Below, piece by piece: positions 8,402-17,262 of a stretch of DNA of 64,000 bases. Within the stretch, counting starts at the first letter, position 1; every line of letters begins with the position of its first letter. The position numbers and the translations under genes are program-made. Origin of the DNA: Jiangella endophytica (lineage in GTDB: Bacteria; Actinomycetota; Actinomycetes; Jiangellales; Jiangellaceae); the NCBI RefSeq assembly GCF_003427025.1, contig NZ_QVAI01000002.1:496001-560000 (forward strand), read 5' to 3'. The notes below the pieces were generated by a model that was given only the letters and a program-made list of their open reading frames with translations, made no database searches and was not told where the DNA came from.

Positions 8402-8427
8402 CCGCCTGGGTACGCGTACTCAGGCGG
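8402..8427. promoter_or_regulatory. 26-bp palindrome (one mismatch) at the foreign-gene boundary
   Basis: Half-sites 8402-8413 (CCGCCTGGGTAC) and 8416-8427 (GTACTCAGGCGG) pair with a single mismatch around GC. It lies 42 bp beyond the stop codon of the AT-rich 801-residue gene and upstream of the YiaAB-like gene. It may be an operator for the latter or a terminator for the former. Confidence 0.5.
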
Positions 8428-8469
8428 ATTCTTGAGCATTGTGACGCCAAGAGATACCTCGCTCTCGGC

Positions 8470-10875
8470 TCAGCCGGCGCGAGACGTCGTGTGAGTGCCG
8501 GCTTCGAGCGGCGTGGCGAGCGATTCCGACTCGTTAGACCCAACCCTGCTTCCCGGTTGTGGGCGTCGCGGAAAGTACTGCCAGTACTCCTGAAACTCCG
8601 TCTCGAAGCCCTCCGAGAATCGCAACATCTCGTTCGGTGCCGCGAATAGAGCGCCGTGCACGAGATACTGCCTCCCCCTCAGGTCAGGCAACCCGAGCCA
8701 TTCATAGGAAGATGGCGAGGAAAACGAAATCGTCCTATCCCCAGAACGGAGCGTAGTGGTCGCATGTCCCCATCGGTCGACGCTGCTAGATGCCATAGAG
8801 AAGGTACTGCGAACACACCCGATTTTCTCGAGGCTGTCCAGCGCCTTCCGTGCTCTTGCGAGCAATTCAGTCACCTCGCCGATCGTGGGAACCCGCGTCT
8901 TGGCATGTAGCAGGCCGTTTCTCGCCGTCATAATCCCCGAGGCATTCAGGTCGCCCGCGACCTCGGAAAGCACTTCTATGAGTTGCACCTGGGACTCGGC
9001 AAGTAGGTCGAGGAATGGTTTGGTGTGTTGGAATGGAAACTTTTGCAACGAGGTCTTATCCGAGAACTTCGGTCGCTCGGCGCGATCGCGCACGTGTTGG
9101 GACTCTTCCTCACGCAACTTCTTTAGAAGCTTTGCGAGCCGACTAAACCCTTCGACGACCTGGCTCAGAACGGGTTCATCCGTTAATTCGCCAGTTGCTC
9201 CTTCGGGCATATCTCCGAGAGCGGTGATCGCAAATCGGCGCGCGGCCTGCGGGAGATATACATAAGGCTGATCGCTAGTGTAGTGATCATTCAAGAGTGC
9301 CCAGGCTGCGAAGACAAGGGAATCAAACAGGAATCGTTCTAAGCATACGAAATAGTCCGACGCGGCCGCTCGAAGGCCCTCGGCCGTTGCAGACAAATCT
9401 ACGTTTGCCGTTGTAGCAATGGCCTCAAGATCGTCATGGAGGCCCCAATACCTATCACGAAGATCGATTGTCTTAGGTAGGGGGAAGCCGAGTTTCCAGA
9501 GGATTCCATCACGGATATCGCTATCAGCCTGATGCACCGGCACGTTTAAGGCGGAGCATACGCGTATGGCGTTTGACCGCCTAGCAAAGATTAGAGCGTC
9601 TACCACCCGCGGTGGCTCCGCCGTCCTGAGAAATTCTTCCAACCTTCGGTACGGGGTGTCGCCGTCTACTTCGCGCAAGATCCAGGTGAGATCGTCCATA
9701 TCCTGTGCAGATTCAATATTGAAAAGCTCGCGTGCGTGCATCGAGAGGCGCAGCAATGGCAGGGCCGAGTCTGCCCCTACCTCCCGCATACCGAGGCGAC
9801 TCAATTGTGGGCGCAGATTCCAGGCCCCGGTCCTCGTGGAGGTGTTAACGCGTGGCCGACGAACCTCTCCGGCTGAGACGTTAATCACCGAATTGCGGAC
9901 GGCAGAGTCGACGATTTCCCGCAGGGTTGTATTATCCAGTAAGAATAACAGCTGAAGAAGTTGAGCCCGATCTAATGGTGCGGTGTAGTCCTCGGCTCGA
10001 CTCGAAAGCCCAAGCCTCCGTGCGGCCTGGGGGAGCGCTCCCCTAGACTCCTTCTCTGCATGACAAGTGAGAATTCTTAGCTCATTGTCACTGAACGCGT
10101 CCCCGAGGAGGTACGGGATTGTATTGCTACCGTCGAGTTCGTATGGGTTGCTTTCGCTGTCGATAATATCGGCAACAAAACCGCTCCACGCTGATGGTTC
10201 GGCACTTGTCTGATTCAGGACCTTATTCAGAGCTGGTCGAGATCGATTGACGCCGGCCTCAACGCTTGTGGATAGCTGGATTCGATGGACAGACTTACAG
10301 CTGCTGTCGGCGCAGTGCTGCAGCGGCGGAGCAGTGGTGGGATATAGGCTCCTGGAATGGTCACATCTGAACAGGCCGAATGGTCCCAGGACGTATCTTC
10401 CTGACTGAAACACGCCTTGGGGTGTCCCTTCAAGTAGTCGAATCGTGTCGTCGTGGCCGAGATACTCTCTTTCGTCAGGAAACAGCTCAGCAAAGCGGTC
10501 GTAGAGTTGACGGCCGAATCGAAGCGGGTATTTGAGTGAGCCAGCTCGTATCTCCTCAGAGATCGCATCGACTAGCCGCTCGATGTCGATCGCTTCGACA
10601 TCGACTAGCAGCTCTGCGTGTGCAAGCGCCAAGAAGGTTAGGACGTTTCCATCCTTGGCGTTAACGGATTCTTTCGTAGCCAGTTGAGAGCGTACTCGCT
10701 TACCTGCGGCGCTTAAGGCGATGGAATTATTGAGAGTTTCGGTGGGTTTGTACGCGCGCGTGATGATCGACTCGCGCAAAATGGTAACTATTGACAAAAG
10801 TTCAAGAAAGCGCTCACGCCAATCAGGGTCAGGAAACCTTTCGGAGAGCTCGGCGCGGTTGAGAGGTCGATCCAT
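8470..10875 (-). CDS. large protein of unknown family with HEPN-like R-x4-H motif; probably acquired
   Basis: An 801-residue protein I do not recognise. The coding strand is much richer in A+T than its neighbours and uses many codons that are rare in this window. It reads as mostly helical and soluble, with no signal peptide or clear transmembrane segment. Residues 171-197 hold a Cys/His cluster (C171, H173, H187, C188, C193, H197) that could bind zinc. Residues 652-657 read RNGLLH at the head of a long helix (TIGEVTELLARARKALDSLEKIG), matching the R-x4-6-H catalytic motif of HEPN ribonucleases. The ATG at 10875 has AGGGGG 5 nt upstream and was preferred to a TTG at 10899. No partner gene is obvious. 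A host-defence role is inference only. Confidence 0.7.
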   Translation of the reverse strand: MDRPLNRAELSERFPDPDWRERFLELLSIVTILRESIITRAYKPTETLNNSIALSAAGKRVRSQLATKESVNAKDGNVLTFLALAHAELLVDVEAIDIERLVDAISEEIRAGSLKYPLRFGRQLYDRFAELFPDEREYLGHDDTIRLLEGTPQGVFQSGRYVLGPFGLFRCDHSRSLYPTTAPPLQHCADSSCKSVHRIQLSTSVEAGVNRSRPALNKVLNQTSAEPSAWSGFVADIIDSESNPYELDGSNTIPYLLGDAFSDNELRILTCHAEKESRGALPQAARRLGLSSRAEDYTAPLDRAQLLQLLFLLDNTTLREIVDSAVRNSVINVSAGEVRRPRVNTSTRTGAWNLRPQLSRLGMREVGADSALPLLRLSMHARELFNIESAQDMDDLTWILREVDGDTPYRRLEEFLRTAEPPRVVDALIFARRSNAIRVCSALNVPVHQADSDIRDGILWKLGFPLPKTIDLRDRYWGLHDDLEAIATTANVDLSATAEGLRAAASDYFVCLERFLFDSLVFAAWALLNDHYTSDQPYVYLPQAARRFAITALGDMPEGATGELTDEPVLSQVVEGFSRLAKLLKKLREEESQHVRDRAERPKFSDKTSLQKFPFQHTKPFLDLLAESQVQLIEVLSEVAGDLNASGIMTARNGLLHAKTRVPTIGEVTELLARARKALDSLEKIGCVRSTFSMASSSVDRWGHATTTLRSGDRTISFSSPSSYEWLGLPDLRGRQYLVHGALFAAPNEMLRFSEGFETEFQEYWQYFPRRPQPGSRVGSNESESLATPLEAGTHTTSRAG

Positions 10876-10976
10876 CTTATACCCCCTGCATTCGACCAAT
10901 CTGGTCTATGCATCATGATCGATATCGATTAACATGTAAAGGGGCGTGTCGGGTCAGGGTCGAACCCGCACCGTTC

Positions 10977-12839
10977 TCAGAGCTCACCCACGGCGGGCAG
11001 CTCGATCGACGTCCGGGCGAGGTCGACGGTGACGGTGGGCAGCTGGCTGGGCGCCCCGGACCGCCAGTAGTCGGTGCCCGCGAGCACCAGCCCGATCCGG
11101 TGACCGGCCGGGACGACGTGGTCCATGGCGGTGAGGTCGAACGTGATCGTCTGCGCCCGCCCCGGCCGCAGCGGCAGCTGGCGCCACAGCGTCGCCCAGT
11201 GGCCGAGGTCGCCGGTGCCGCTGGCCACGACGTGGTGGTCGACGTCGTGCATGGAGAGGGCGGTGTCGAGGTAGCAGGCGCTGTCGGCCGGCGTGCTCTC
11301 ACCCCAGCAGGACCGGGTGCCGAGGTTCTCGATGCCCCAGCCCGGGTTCAGGTAGTCGTGGATCGTCGCCGGTCCGTAGTCGACGAGTGCCGCCGACACC
11401 ACCGCCTCGGACGTGGTCGACGACGCGCGCACGGTCACCGACGCGGTGCCGGACAGCCGCAGGTCCGACGCCAGCGGCTCGGTCCGGAACAGCACGCGGG
11501 CCGGTGACGGCTGGTCCGGGTGCTCGGCCCAGACCCAGCGGTCCTGCTCGGGGTCGTCCGTGTACGCCGCGGTGTCGCCTGGCGGTGCCGTCGCCGTCGA
11601 CAGCAGACCGGGCGACGACGGGCGCAGCGCCACGTCCCGCGTCCCGGCGGCCGGCCAGTCGGCCTCGTCGGTCCATGTGCCGGGCGCGTGTTCGATCGAC
11701 ACCATCGGCTCGTCGTCGATGCCGTTGTCGATGTCGAGCAGCCAGTGGTCGAACCAGCGGTGCAGGGTCTCGACCCAGCGTGCCCGGTCGACGTCGAACG
11801 GGTCGACGTGGCCGGCCTGCGTGAGCCACAGCTTGCGCGGCACGCCCGCCTCGGACAGGGCGTCCCACCAGCGGGCCAGGTGGTCCGACGGCACCGCCTG
11901 GTCGGTGAACCCGTGCACCAGGAAGACACTCGCCTCGACGCGGTCCGCGCGGCGGGTGTAGTCACGCTCGGCCCAGTAGCGCGTCCAGTTGCCCTCGTCG
12001 CCGAACCGGGTCTCCAGCTCCTGGAAGAACGGCTCGCACAGCTCGTAGGCCTGGGGCGTCAGCAGGTTGGGCGGCCCGCTGCGCAGCGGCGGGTAGCCGC
12101 CCCAGGCGCCGTTGGAGTTGTACTGGTGGTAGAAGGAGCTGACCGCGCCGATCGGCACGATCGTGCGGAGTCCGTCGACGCCCAGGGCGGCGACGCCGTT
12201 GGCGACGGTGCCGTCGGCCGACTTGCCGATCATGCCGACCGCGCCGGTCGACCAGGTCGCGTCGACGGTCTCGTCGCCGGTGGCCGACGTGTACGCGGTG
12301 GCGCGGCCGTTCAGCCAGTCGATGACGGTGGCGCTGGCGCCGGTCATGGCCGGGCCGCCGCCGTCCGGGCAGCTCGTCGACCGGTTCGTCCCGAGGTCGT
12401 CGACCAGAGCGACGGCGTAGCCGCGGGGCACGAAGTAGTTGTCGTAGTAGAGGGGGAAGCCGACGGGGTCGCCGTTCTCGTCGTACGTCTTGCGCTGCGC
12501 CTCGTTGCCGCGGCCGCAGCAGAGGTAGTACGGGCTGGTGTCCATGATGACGGGGACCCGCTGCCCGGCCGCCGCGGGCTCGGCCGGCCGGACGATGTCG
12601 ACGGCCATGCGGTCCGTCTCGCCGTCGTCGTCGAGATCGGTGCCGAGGTCGACCCAGACCGACTCGCGGATGGCGTCGGTGTACGAGTGGACCGGCTGTG
12701 TCACGCCGCCGGCGACCACGAATGCCGGGGCGTCGCCGGACGGTGCTGGCGGCGCGGCCGCTCCGGCGGCGGCGAACGCCGTCACGGCGGCGGCCGCCAT
12801 CAGGACGGACAGGGGCGTACGGCGCATTCGTCCCGTCAT
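10977..12839 (-). CDS. secreted S15-family X-Pro dipeptidyl-peptidase
   Basis: A 620-residue exported serine peptidase. An Ala-rich signal peptide (about residues 1-34, MRRT then a hydrophobic core) precedes an alpha/beta-hydrolase domain. The nucleophile is Ser207 in GMIGKSADGT, with the family's VANGVAA and TIVPIGAVSSFYHQY following. FLVHGFTDQAVPSDH and the GHVDPFD His block come later, then the C-terminal jelly-roll typical of S15 (from about residue 400, SIEHAPGTW to GLVLAGTDYW). It would release X-Pro dipeptides outside the cell. The foreign gene lies just downstream and two-component remnants just upstream. Confidence 0.88.
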   Translation of the reverse strand: MTGRMRRTPLSVLMAAAAVTAFAAAGAAAPPAPSGDAPAFVVAGGVTQPVHSYTDAIRESVWVDLGTDLDDDGETDRMAVDIVRPAEPAAAGQRVPVIMDTSPYYLCCGRGNEAQRKTYDENGDPVGFPLYYDNYFVPRGYAVALVDDLGTNRSTSCPDGGGPAMTGASATVIDWLNGRATAYTSATGDETVDATWSTGAVGMIGKSADGTVANGVAALGVDGLRTIVPIGAVSSFYHQYNSNGAWGGYPPLRSGPPNLLTPQAYELCEPFFQELETRFGDEGNWTRYWAERDYTRRADRVEASVFLVHGFTDQAVPSDHLARWWDALSEAGVPRKLWLTQAGHVDPFDVDRARWVETLHRWFDHWLLDIDNGIDDEPMVSIEHAPGTWTDEADWPAAGTRDVALRPSSPGLLSTATAPPGDTAAYTDDPEQDRWVWAEHPDQPSPARVLFRTEPLASDLRLSGTASVTVRASSTTSEAVVSAALVDYGPATIHDYLNPGWGIENLGTRSCWGESTPADSACYLDTALSMHDVDHHVVASGTGDLGHWATLWRQLPLRPGRAQTITFDLTAMDHVVPAGHRIGLVLAGTDYWRSGAPSQLPTVTVDLARTSIELPAVGEL

Positions 12840-12850
12840 GATCGAGGAAC

Positions 12851-13316
12851 CTATCGGAGATCGTCGAGACCGTGCTCGATCGCGTACCGGGTGAGCTGCA
12901 CGCGGTTGTTGAGATGCAGCTTGCCGAGGATGTTCTGCACGTGGTTCTGCACCGTGCGGTGCGACACGACCAGCTGATCGGCGATCTGCCGGTAGGACCG
13001 GCCGGTGGCGACCAGCCGCAGCACCTCGGTCTCGCGCGGCGTGAGGACGTCCTGGGTGGGCGCGGCGGACGCGAGCTGACGGAACTCGCCCAGCACGAGC
13101 CCGGCCAGCCCGGGCGTGAACACCGGCTCGCCGCGGCCGGCCCGCTCGACGGCGGCCAGCAGCTCCTCGCGGGTCGCCGACTTGGTGAGGTACCCGGTGG
13201 CGCCGGCCTTCATCGCGTCGAGCACGTCGCCCTGCTCGCCGCTGGCCGAGAGCACCAGCACGTACGGCACCGGCGGCGGCCCCGAGCAGAGCGTCCGGGT
13301 GACGTCGACGGTGCAG
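12851..13316 (-). pseudogene. response regulator remnant: half receiver plus LuxR HTH
   Basis: The C-terminal part of a NarL/LuxR response regulator. It opens inside the receiver domain at YVLVLSASGEQGDVLDAMKAGATGYLTKSA and continues to a complete HTH (LTPRETEVLRLVATGRSYRQIADQLVVSHRTVQNHVQNILGKL). The receiver's N-terminal half with the phospho-accepting Asp is absent. Immediately upstream, in another frame, is the N-terminal half of a sensor kinase. A single deletion that removed the kinase core and the start of the regulator explains both. A short protein from an internal start could still be made and bind DNA. Confidence 0.75.
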
Positions 13317-13775
13317 CCGCAGGGTGACCTCGACGCCGTCACCCGGCGTGACGGCGCCCCGCTCGGCCACGTTGGCCAGCCCGATGACGGCCGCCGCGGG
13401 CAACGCCGCGCCCCAGCCGTACACCAGCGCCCACGCGATGACCGGTGCCGTCACCCAGAAGACCGGCAGCGTCTGGGCGCCCCGCTCGACCGCGGACTCC
13501 AGTTGCAGCGGCCGGGTCGCCACGATGGCGGCCGCCGCGACGAGCAGGTCGACGGTGAGCAGCGGCCAGCGCCGGGCGGCCGGTCGCTGGTACCGGACGA
13601 AGGTCAGCGCCGTCCAGCCGCCGAGCCCGGCCAGCACCAGCCAGCCCGCCGCGACGTGCCGGTAGTCGTCCAGCGCGAACGCGTAGAGGACGGCCGCATA
13701 GAGGACGGAGAACGTGCGGAACACCGCGAGGGCACGCCACCACTGCTCCTCGTAGCCCGGCAGCGTGGCGTCCAC
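13317..13775 (-). pseudogene. sensor kinase remnant: membrane domain only
   Basis: From GTG 13775 about 150 residues read as the N-terminal membrane module of a MacS-type sensor kinase: EEQWWRALAVFRTFSVLYAAVLYAFAL, then hydrophobic helices at GWLVLAGLGGWTALTFV, WPLLTVDLLVAAAAIVAT, VFWVTAPVIAWALVYGWGAALPAAAVIGLANV. The family-like sequence stops at GDGVEVTL, where the dimerisation His box and ATPase domain should follow. Instead the DNA runs straight into the response regulator remnant in a different frame. Confidence 0.72.
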
Positions 13776-13844
13776 GGGGGTCAGCGTAGGGAGCGGTCCG
13801 GACGTTTCCCCAGGTCCGTCGGTGCCACGCCCTAGGCTGGCGCC

Positions 13845-14636
13845 ATGTCCTGGTACCGCCCCGTCGCCGTCGCGCCCGAGCTGCGCGATGCGCTCGTGTG
13901 CGGCTGGACGGCGCAGGTCGACGGCGTCGAACTGCTGGTGCCCGACGGGTGCATCGACGTCATGTGGCTGGCCGACGGGCGGGTCATCGTGTGCGGGCCC
14001 GAGACCGCGGCCTGGCCGGTCACGACGCCGCCGGGCACGGCGGCGGTGGGCGTGCGGTTCCGGCCCGGCGTCGCGCCGGGGCTGCTGGGCACGCCCGCGC
14101 ACGTGCTGCTCGACTCCCGGGTCGGGCTCGACGACCTGCTCGGGCCGAGCGCGAAGGAGCTGGCCACGCGGGTCACCGACGCCGGCACGGAGGAGGGGCG
14201 GCTGGCCCTGCTGACGACGGCCGCGCGGGGCTGGCTGGCCGGCGCCGACGGCCCCGACCCGCTGGCGTCGTGGACGGTGCGGGTGCTGAGCCGGCGGTCC
14301 AGCAGCATCGCCGAACTCGCCGACGCCGCGGGCCTGACCGACCGCCAGTTGCAGCGCCGCAGCCGCGCCGCGTTCGGCTACCCACCGTCCATGCTGCGCA
14401 TCATCCTGCGGCTGCAGCGGTTCATGGCGCTGGCCCGCGCACCCGGCAACGCCGCGCTCGGGCTGGCCGACCTCGCACACCTCGCGGGTTACAGCGACCA
14501 GGCGCACCTCTCGCACGACTGCCGGCGCATCGCCGCCAGCACGCCCAGCGAGCTGCTGCAGAGCCAGGCGCCCGACTGGCACGGCCCCGGCTCGGTGGTC
14601 GACGGCGTGCTTGAAGCCGGCGGCCGGGCGGCGTGA
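13845..14636 (+). CDS. AraC-family transcriptional regulator with DUF6597-type N-domain
   Basis: A 263-residue DNA-binding protein. Residues 1-110 form the sensor-like domain (VELLVPDGCIDVMWL, GVRFRPGVAPGLLG). Residues about 155-250 carry two helix-turn-helix units (IAELADAAGLTDRQLQRRSRAAFGYPPSMLRIILRLQRFM and LADLAHLAGYSDQAHLSHDCRRIAASTPSEL). A TAGGCT box 8 nt before the ATG suggests a leaderless message. The next gene in the same direction encodes a DinB-like enzyme; this regulator/DinB pairing recurs in actinobacteria, so it probably controls that gene. Confidence 0.88.
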   Translation: MSWYRPVAVAPELRDALVCGWTAQVDGVELLVPDGCIDVMWLADGRVIVCGPETAAWPVTTPPGTAAVGVRFRPGVAPGLLGTPAHVLLDSRVGLDDLLGPSAKELATRVTDAGTEEGRLALLTTAARGWLAGADGPDPLASWTVRVLSRRSSSIAELADAAGLTDRQLQRRSRAAFGYPPSMLRIILRLQRFMALARAPGNAALGLADLAHLAGYSDQAHLSHDCRRIAASTPSELLQSQAPDWHGPGSVVDGVLEAGGRAA

Positions 14637-14720
14637 CCTTCGGCCCACGCGGCGTGGTCCCGAGTGCCGATGTCGGATCCGTACAAGCCCACGCCGGCGC
14701 GGCCGCCGCAGGCTGGAGCC

Positions 14721-15269
14721 ATGACCGACATCGCTGACCGCTACCGCCGGCTGGCCGCCGTGCTGACCCGCCGCATCGAGTCCGTCCCGGCCGATCGCTG
14801 GGAGTCGCCGTCGCCGTGCGAGGGCTGGACCACCCGCGACGTTGTCGCGCACCTCGTCGACTGGCATGGCGAGCTGGCCCGGCTCGGCGGGCTGAGCCTG
14901 CCGGCGGGCCCGTCGGCCGCCGACGACCCGGTGGCCGCCTGGCGACACACCCGCGACGCCATGCAGGAGCTGCTCGACGACCCGGCGCGCGCCGACACCC
15001 CGTACGAGGGCATGTTCGGCCCCACGACGGTGGCCGCGACGGCGGACCGGTTCCTCGGCCTCGACCTCATCGTGCACGGCTGGGACATCGCTCGCGGCGC
15101 CGGCCTCGACGACGCCATCCCGGCCGAGGACGTCGCCGACCTGCTGCCGATGGTCGAGCAACTGGGCGACAACCTGCGCCGCCCGGGCGTCTGCGGTCCC
15201 GCCGTGCCGGTGCCCGACGACGCCGACGACCAGACGAGGCTGCTCGGCCTGCTCGGCCGCAGCCGCTGA
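14721..15269 (+). CDS. TIGR03086-type metal-binding protein (DinB / mycothiol maleylpyruvate isomerase fold)
   Basis: A 182-residue four-helix-bundle protein. The first motif is CEGWTTRDVVAHLVDWHGEL, with metal-binding His residues in HLVDWH, and a second His lies in DLIVHGWDIARGAG. These are features of the DinB_2/MDMPI_N fold that uses mycothiol in actinobacteria; the reaction is unknown for this branch. The start was set at ATG 14721 (MTDIADRYRRL), since the 19 residues upstream have no family character. It follows the AraC regulator by 84 bp. Confidence 0.82.
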   Translation: MTDIADRYRRLAAVLTRRIESVPADRWESPSPCEGWTTRDVVAHLVDWHGELARLGGLSLPAGPSAADDPVAAWRHTRDAMQELLDDPARADTPYEGMFGPTTVAATADRFLGLDLIVHGWDIARGAGLDDAIPAEDVADLLPMVEQLGDNLRRPGVCGPAVPVPDDADDQTRLLGLLGRSR

Positions 15270-15327
15270 GCGCATCCCCCACCCCCGCGGCCCATCGATA
15301 TCGGGCGCAGCAGGGGACAATGAACGC

Positions 15328-15732
15328 ATGATCTCCGTCGAGCTGGCCCGGAAGCTGCGCGAGGCGGGGCTGCGGTGGGAGCCCCGTCCGGGCGACCGGT
15401 TCGTCATCGCCGACCGCGGCATGGACGACGAGGTCTTCGTGGTCTCCCACATGGTGGTCGACATCCACGAGTTCCCGAGCGGCGGCCGCGTGCTCGGCTT
15501 CAACGGCACCGTCGAGTGGGCGCTGGACAGCGTCGAGCAGGAGGCCGCGCTGTGGCTGCCCGGTGAGGAGCGGCTGCGCGAGTTGCTCGGCGGCGCGTTC
15601 GTCCGCCTGGAGCGCACGGACGACGGGCACCGGGTGACGCTGGACGTCGCGGGGCGATTGGTCGAGGTCGACGACGACGAGGCCGAGGAGGCCTACGGGA
15701 AGGCGCTGCTACACCTCGCGACAGGCGACTGA
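15328..15732 (+). CDS. conserved hypothetical protein
   Basis: A 134-residue acidic, soluble protein (pI low from many Asp/Glu; C-terminal VEVDDDEAEEAYGKALL). It has no signal peptide or membrane segment. It begins MISVELARKLREAGLRWEPRPGDRF and contains HEFPSGGRVLGFNGTVEWALDSVEQEA. Close relatives in actinobacteria are, as I recall, often labelled pilus assembly protein CpaE, but it has none of the CpaE ATPase motifs and I do not support that name. It stands alone between the DinB-like gene and the PTS operon. A GGGGA lies upstream of the ATG. Confidence 0.7.
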   Translation: MISVELARKLREAGLRWEPRPGDRFVIADRGMDDEVFVVSHMVVDIHEFPSGGRVLGFNGTVEWALDSVEQEAALWLPGEERLRELLGGAFVRLERTDDGHRVTLDVAGRLVEVDDDEAEEAYGKALLHLATGD

Positions 15733-15834
15733 CGAGCCATTCACGGGCGGTTGCCGCGGATTGGTCTGGACCAGTAGGGTCTCGCGCAACGAAACGGGGG
15801 GTGTCCGAGCGCCGAGACCGAGGAGACCCGACCC

Positions 15835-17262
15835 GTGGACGTTCTCGAGTTCTTCGCCACCAACCTGTTCAACGAGGTGTCGATCCTCATCGGCCTGATC
15901 ACGGCCGTCGGCCTGCTGCTGCAGCGCAAGCCGGTCGAGGACGTCGTCGGCGGCGCCATCCGGGCGACGATCGGGATCATCATCCTGTTCATCGGCGTCG
16001 ACGTGTTCGTCGGCGGGCTGGCGTCGTTCCAGGCGATCGTCTCGAGCGCGGTCGGCCTGGACCCGCCGTCGTCGAGCAACACGCTGGACGAGTTCCTCGG
16101 CACGCACGGCAGCGACGTCGCGCTGGTGATCACGCTCGGCTTCGTGGTGCACCTGGTGCTGGTCCGGGCGCTGAAGACCCGCTACGTGTACCTCACGGGC
16201 CACCTCTTGTTCTGGATGGCCGTGGTCATCACCGCGTCGCTGGTGCAGGTCTTCGGCGAGCTGGACCGCTGGCAGCTGGTGCTCGTCGGGTCGGCGGTGG
16301 CCGGCTGCTACTGGACCGTCCAGCCGCTGTTCATCGCACCGATGATGCGCCGCGTCATCGGCTCCGACGACTGGGGCTACGGGCACACCAGCTCGTCGGT
16401 GGCGTGGCTGAGCGGCAAGCTGGCGCCGTTGGCCGGCGACCCGGTGAAGCACGACGTCGAACAGGTGCGGCTGCCGAAGCGCCTGTCGTTCTTCAAGGAC
16501 GTCACGGTGTCGACGGCGGTCGTGATCGGGCTGATCATGCTGGCCGGGCTGGCCTTCGCCGACGGCGGCGTGGTCGAGGCGCAGGCGGCGGCGTACGACC
16601 CGGAGATCAACCCGTGGGTGTGGGGGATCATCGCCGCGCTCCGGTTCGCCGCCGGCATCGCGATCCTGCTCTACGGCGTGCGGATGTTCCTGGCCGAGAT
16701 CGTGCCGGCGTTCACCGGCATCAGCGAGAAGGCGATCCCGGGCTCGCGGCCGGCACTGGACGCGCCGACGATCTTCCCGGTGGCGCCGACGGCGGTCATG
16801 GTCGGCTTCGTCTCGACGACGGCGACGTTCCTCGTGCTGATGGGCGTGTTCGCCGCGGCGGGCTGGTTCGTCCTGGTGCCGCCGATGATCATGCTGTTCT
16901 TCGTCGGCGCGGGCGCGGCGGTGTTCGGCAACGCGTTCGGCGGCTGGCGGGGCGCCGTGCTGGCCGGCGTCGTCACCGGTGTCTCGCTGGCGTTCGGCCA
17001 GTGGCTGGGCTGGAACCTGCTGTCCGACACCGCGCCGGAGCTGGCCACGTTGGCCGACCCGGACTGGTACCTGATGATCCTGCTGCTGCTCGGCCTGGGC
17101 GAGCTGTTCTCCGGGTTCGGCGACAACGGCGTGCTGCTGGCCGGGCTGGTCGTCGTGGCGGTGTTCGGGGTGTGGACATGGTTCCTCAAGCGTCTGCAGC
17201 GCCGCGACGACGCGACCCTGGCAGAGTCGGAGGAGCAGCCCGAAGCCTCGAGAGAACGGTGA
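15835..17262 (+). CDS. PTS ascorbate-type transporter subunit IIC
   Basis: A 475-residue polytopic membrane permease of the UlaA/SgaT family, with about ten hydrophobic segments (for example SILIGLITAVGLLL, TIGIIILFIGVDVFVGGL, ALVITLGFVVHLVLV, FPVAPTAVMVGFVSTTATFLVLMGVF). It moves the sugar acid while IIB phosphorylates it. GTG 15835 follows GAGGAG by about 10 nt. The downstream genes overlap by 4 bp each (GTGA), so IIC-IIB-IIA are translationally coupled. No ascorbate catabolic genes (UlaD, UlaE, UlaF, UlaG) are present, so the substrate is uncertain. Confidence 0.9.
   Translation: MDVLEFFATNLFNEVSILIGLITAVGLLLQRKPVEDVVGGAIRATIGIIILFIGVDVFVGGLASFQAIVSSAVGLDPPSSSNTLDEFLGTHGSDVALVITLGFVVHLVLVRALKTRYVYLTGHLLFWMAVVITASLVQVFGELDRWQLVLVGSAVAGCYWTVQPLFIAPMMRRVIGSDDWGYGHTSSSVAWLSGKLAPLAGDPVKHDVEQVRLPKRLSFFKDVTVSTAVVIGLIMLAGLAFADGGVVEAQAAAYDPEINPWVWGIIAALRFAAGIAILLYGVRMFLAEIVPAFTGISEKAIPGSRPALDAPTIFPVAPTAVMVGFVSTTATFLVLMGVFAAAGWFVLVPPMIMLFFVGAGAAVFGNAFGGWRGAVLAGVVTGVSLAFGQWLGWNLLSDTAPELATLADPDWYLMILLLLGLGELFSGFGDNGVLLAGLVVVAVFGVWTWFLKRLQRRDDATLAESEEQPEASRER

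Noticed and set aside
8470-10875. Calling the unknown protein part of a multi-gene defence system with the AAA ATPase
   Set aside because: The ATPase has normal chromosomal composition, is separated by the YiaAB-like gene and several palindromes, and shows no coupling to the AT-rich gene.
10946-10972. tRNA 3'-end remnant or attachment site beside the AT-rich gene
   Set aside because: GGGTCGAACCC resembles a T-arm but lacks one base of GGTTCGAnnCC, no acceptor stem or anticodon arm is present, and no second copy of the segment was found at the other boundary (8400-8470). A weak terminator for the S15 peptidase gene is equally good.
10977-15617. A single open frame spanning peptidase, kinase remnant, DinB-like and hypothetical genes
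   Set aside because: Only two stretches (the S15 peptidase and the kinase membrane part) look like protein; the rest is antisense shadow of plus-strand genes. They are separate genes.
15328-15732. Pilus assembly protein CpaE
   Set aside because: The 134-residue protein has no Walker or receiver-like motif; I regard the label as a propagated annotation.
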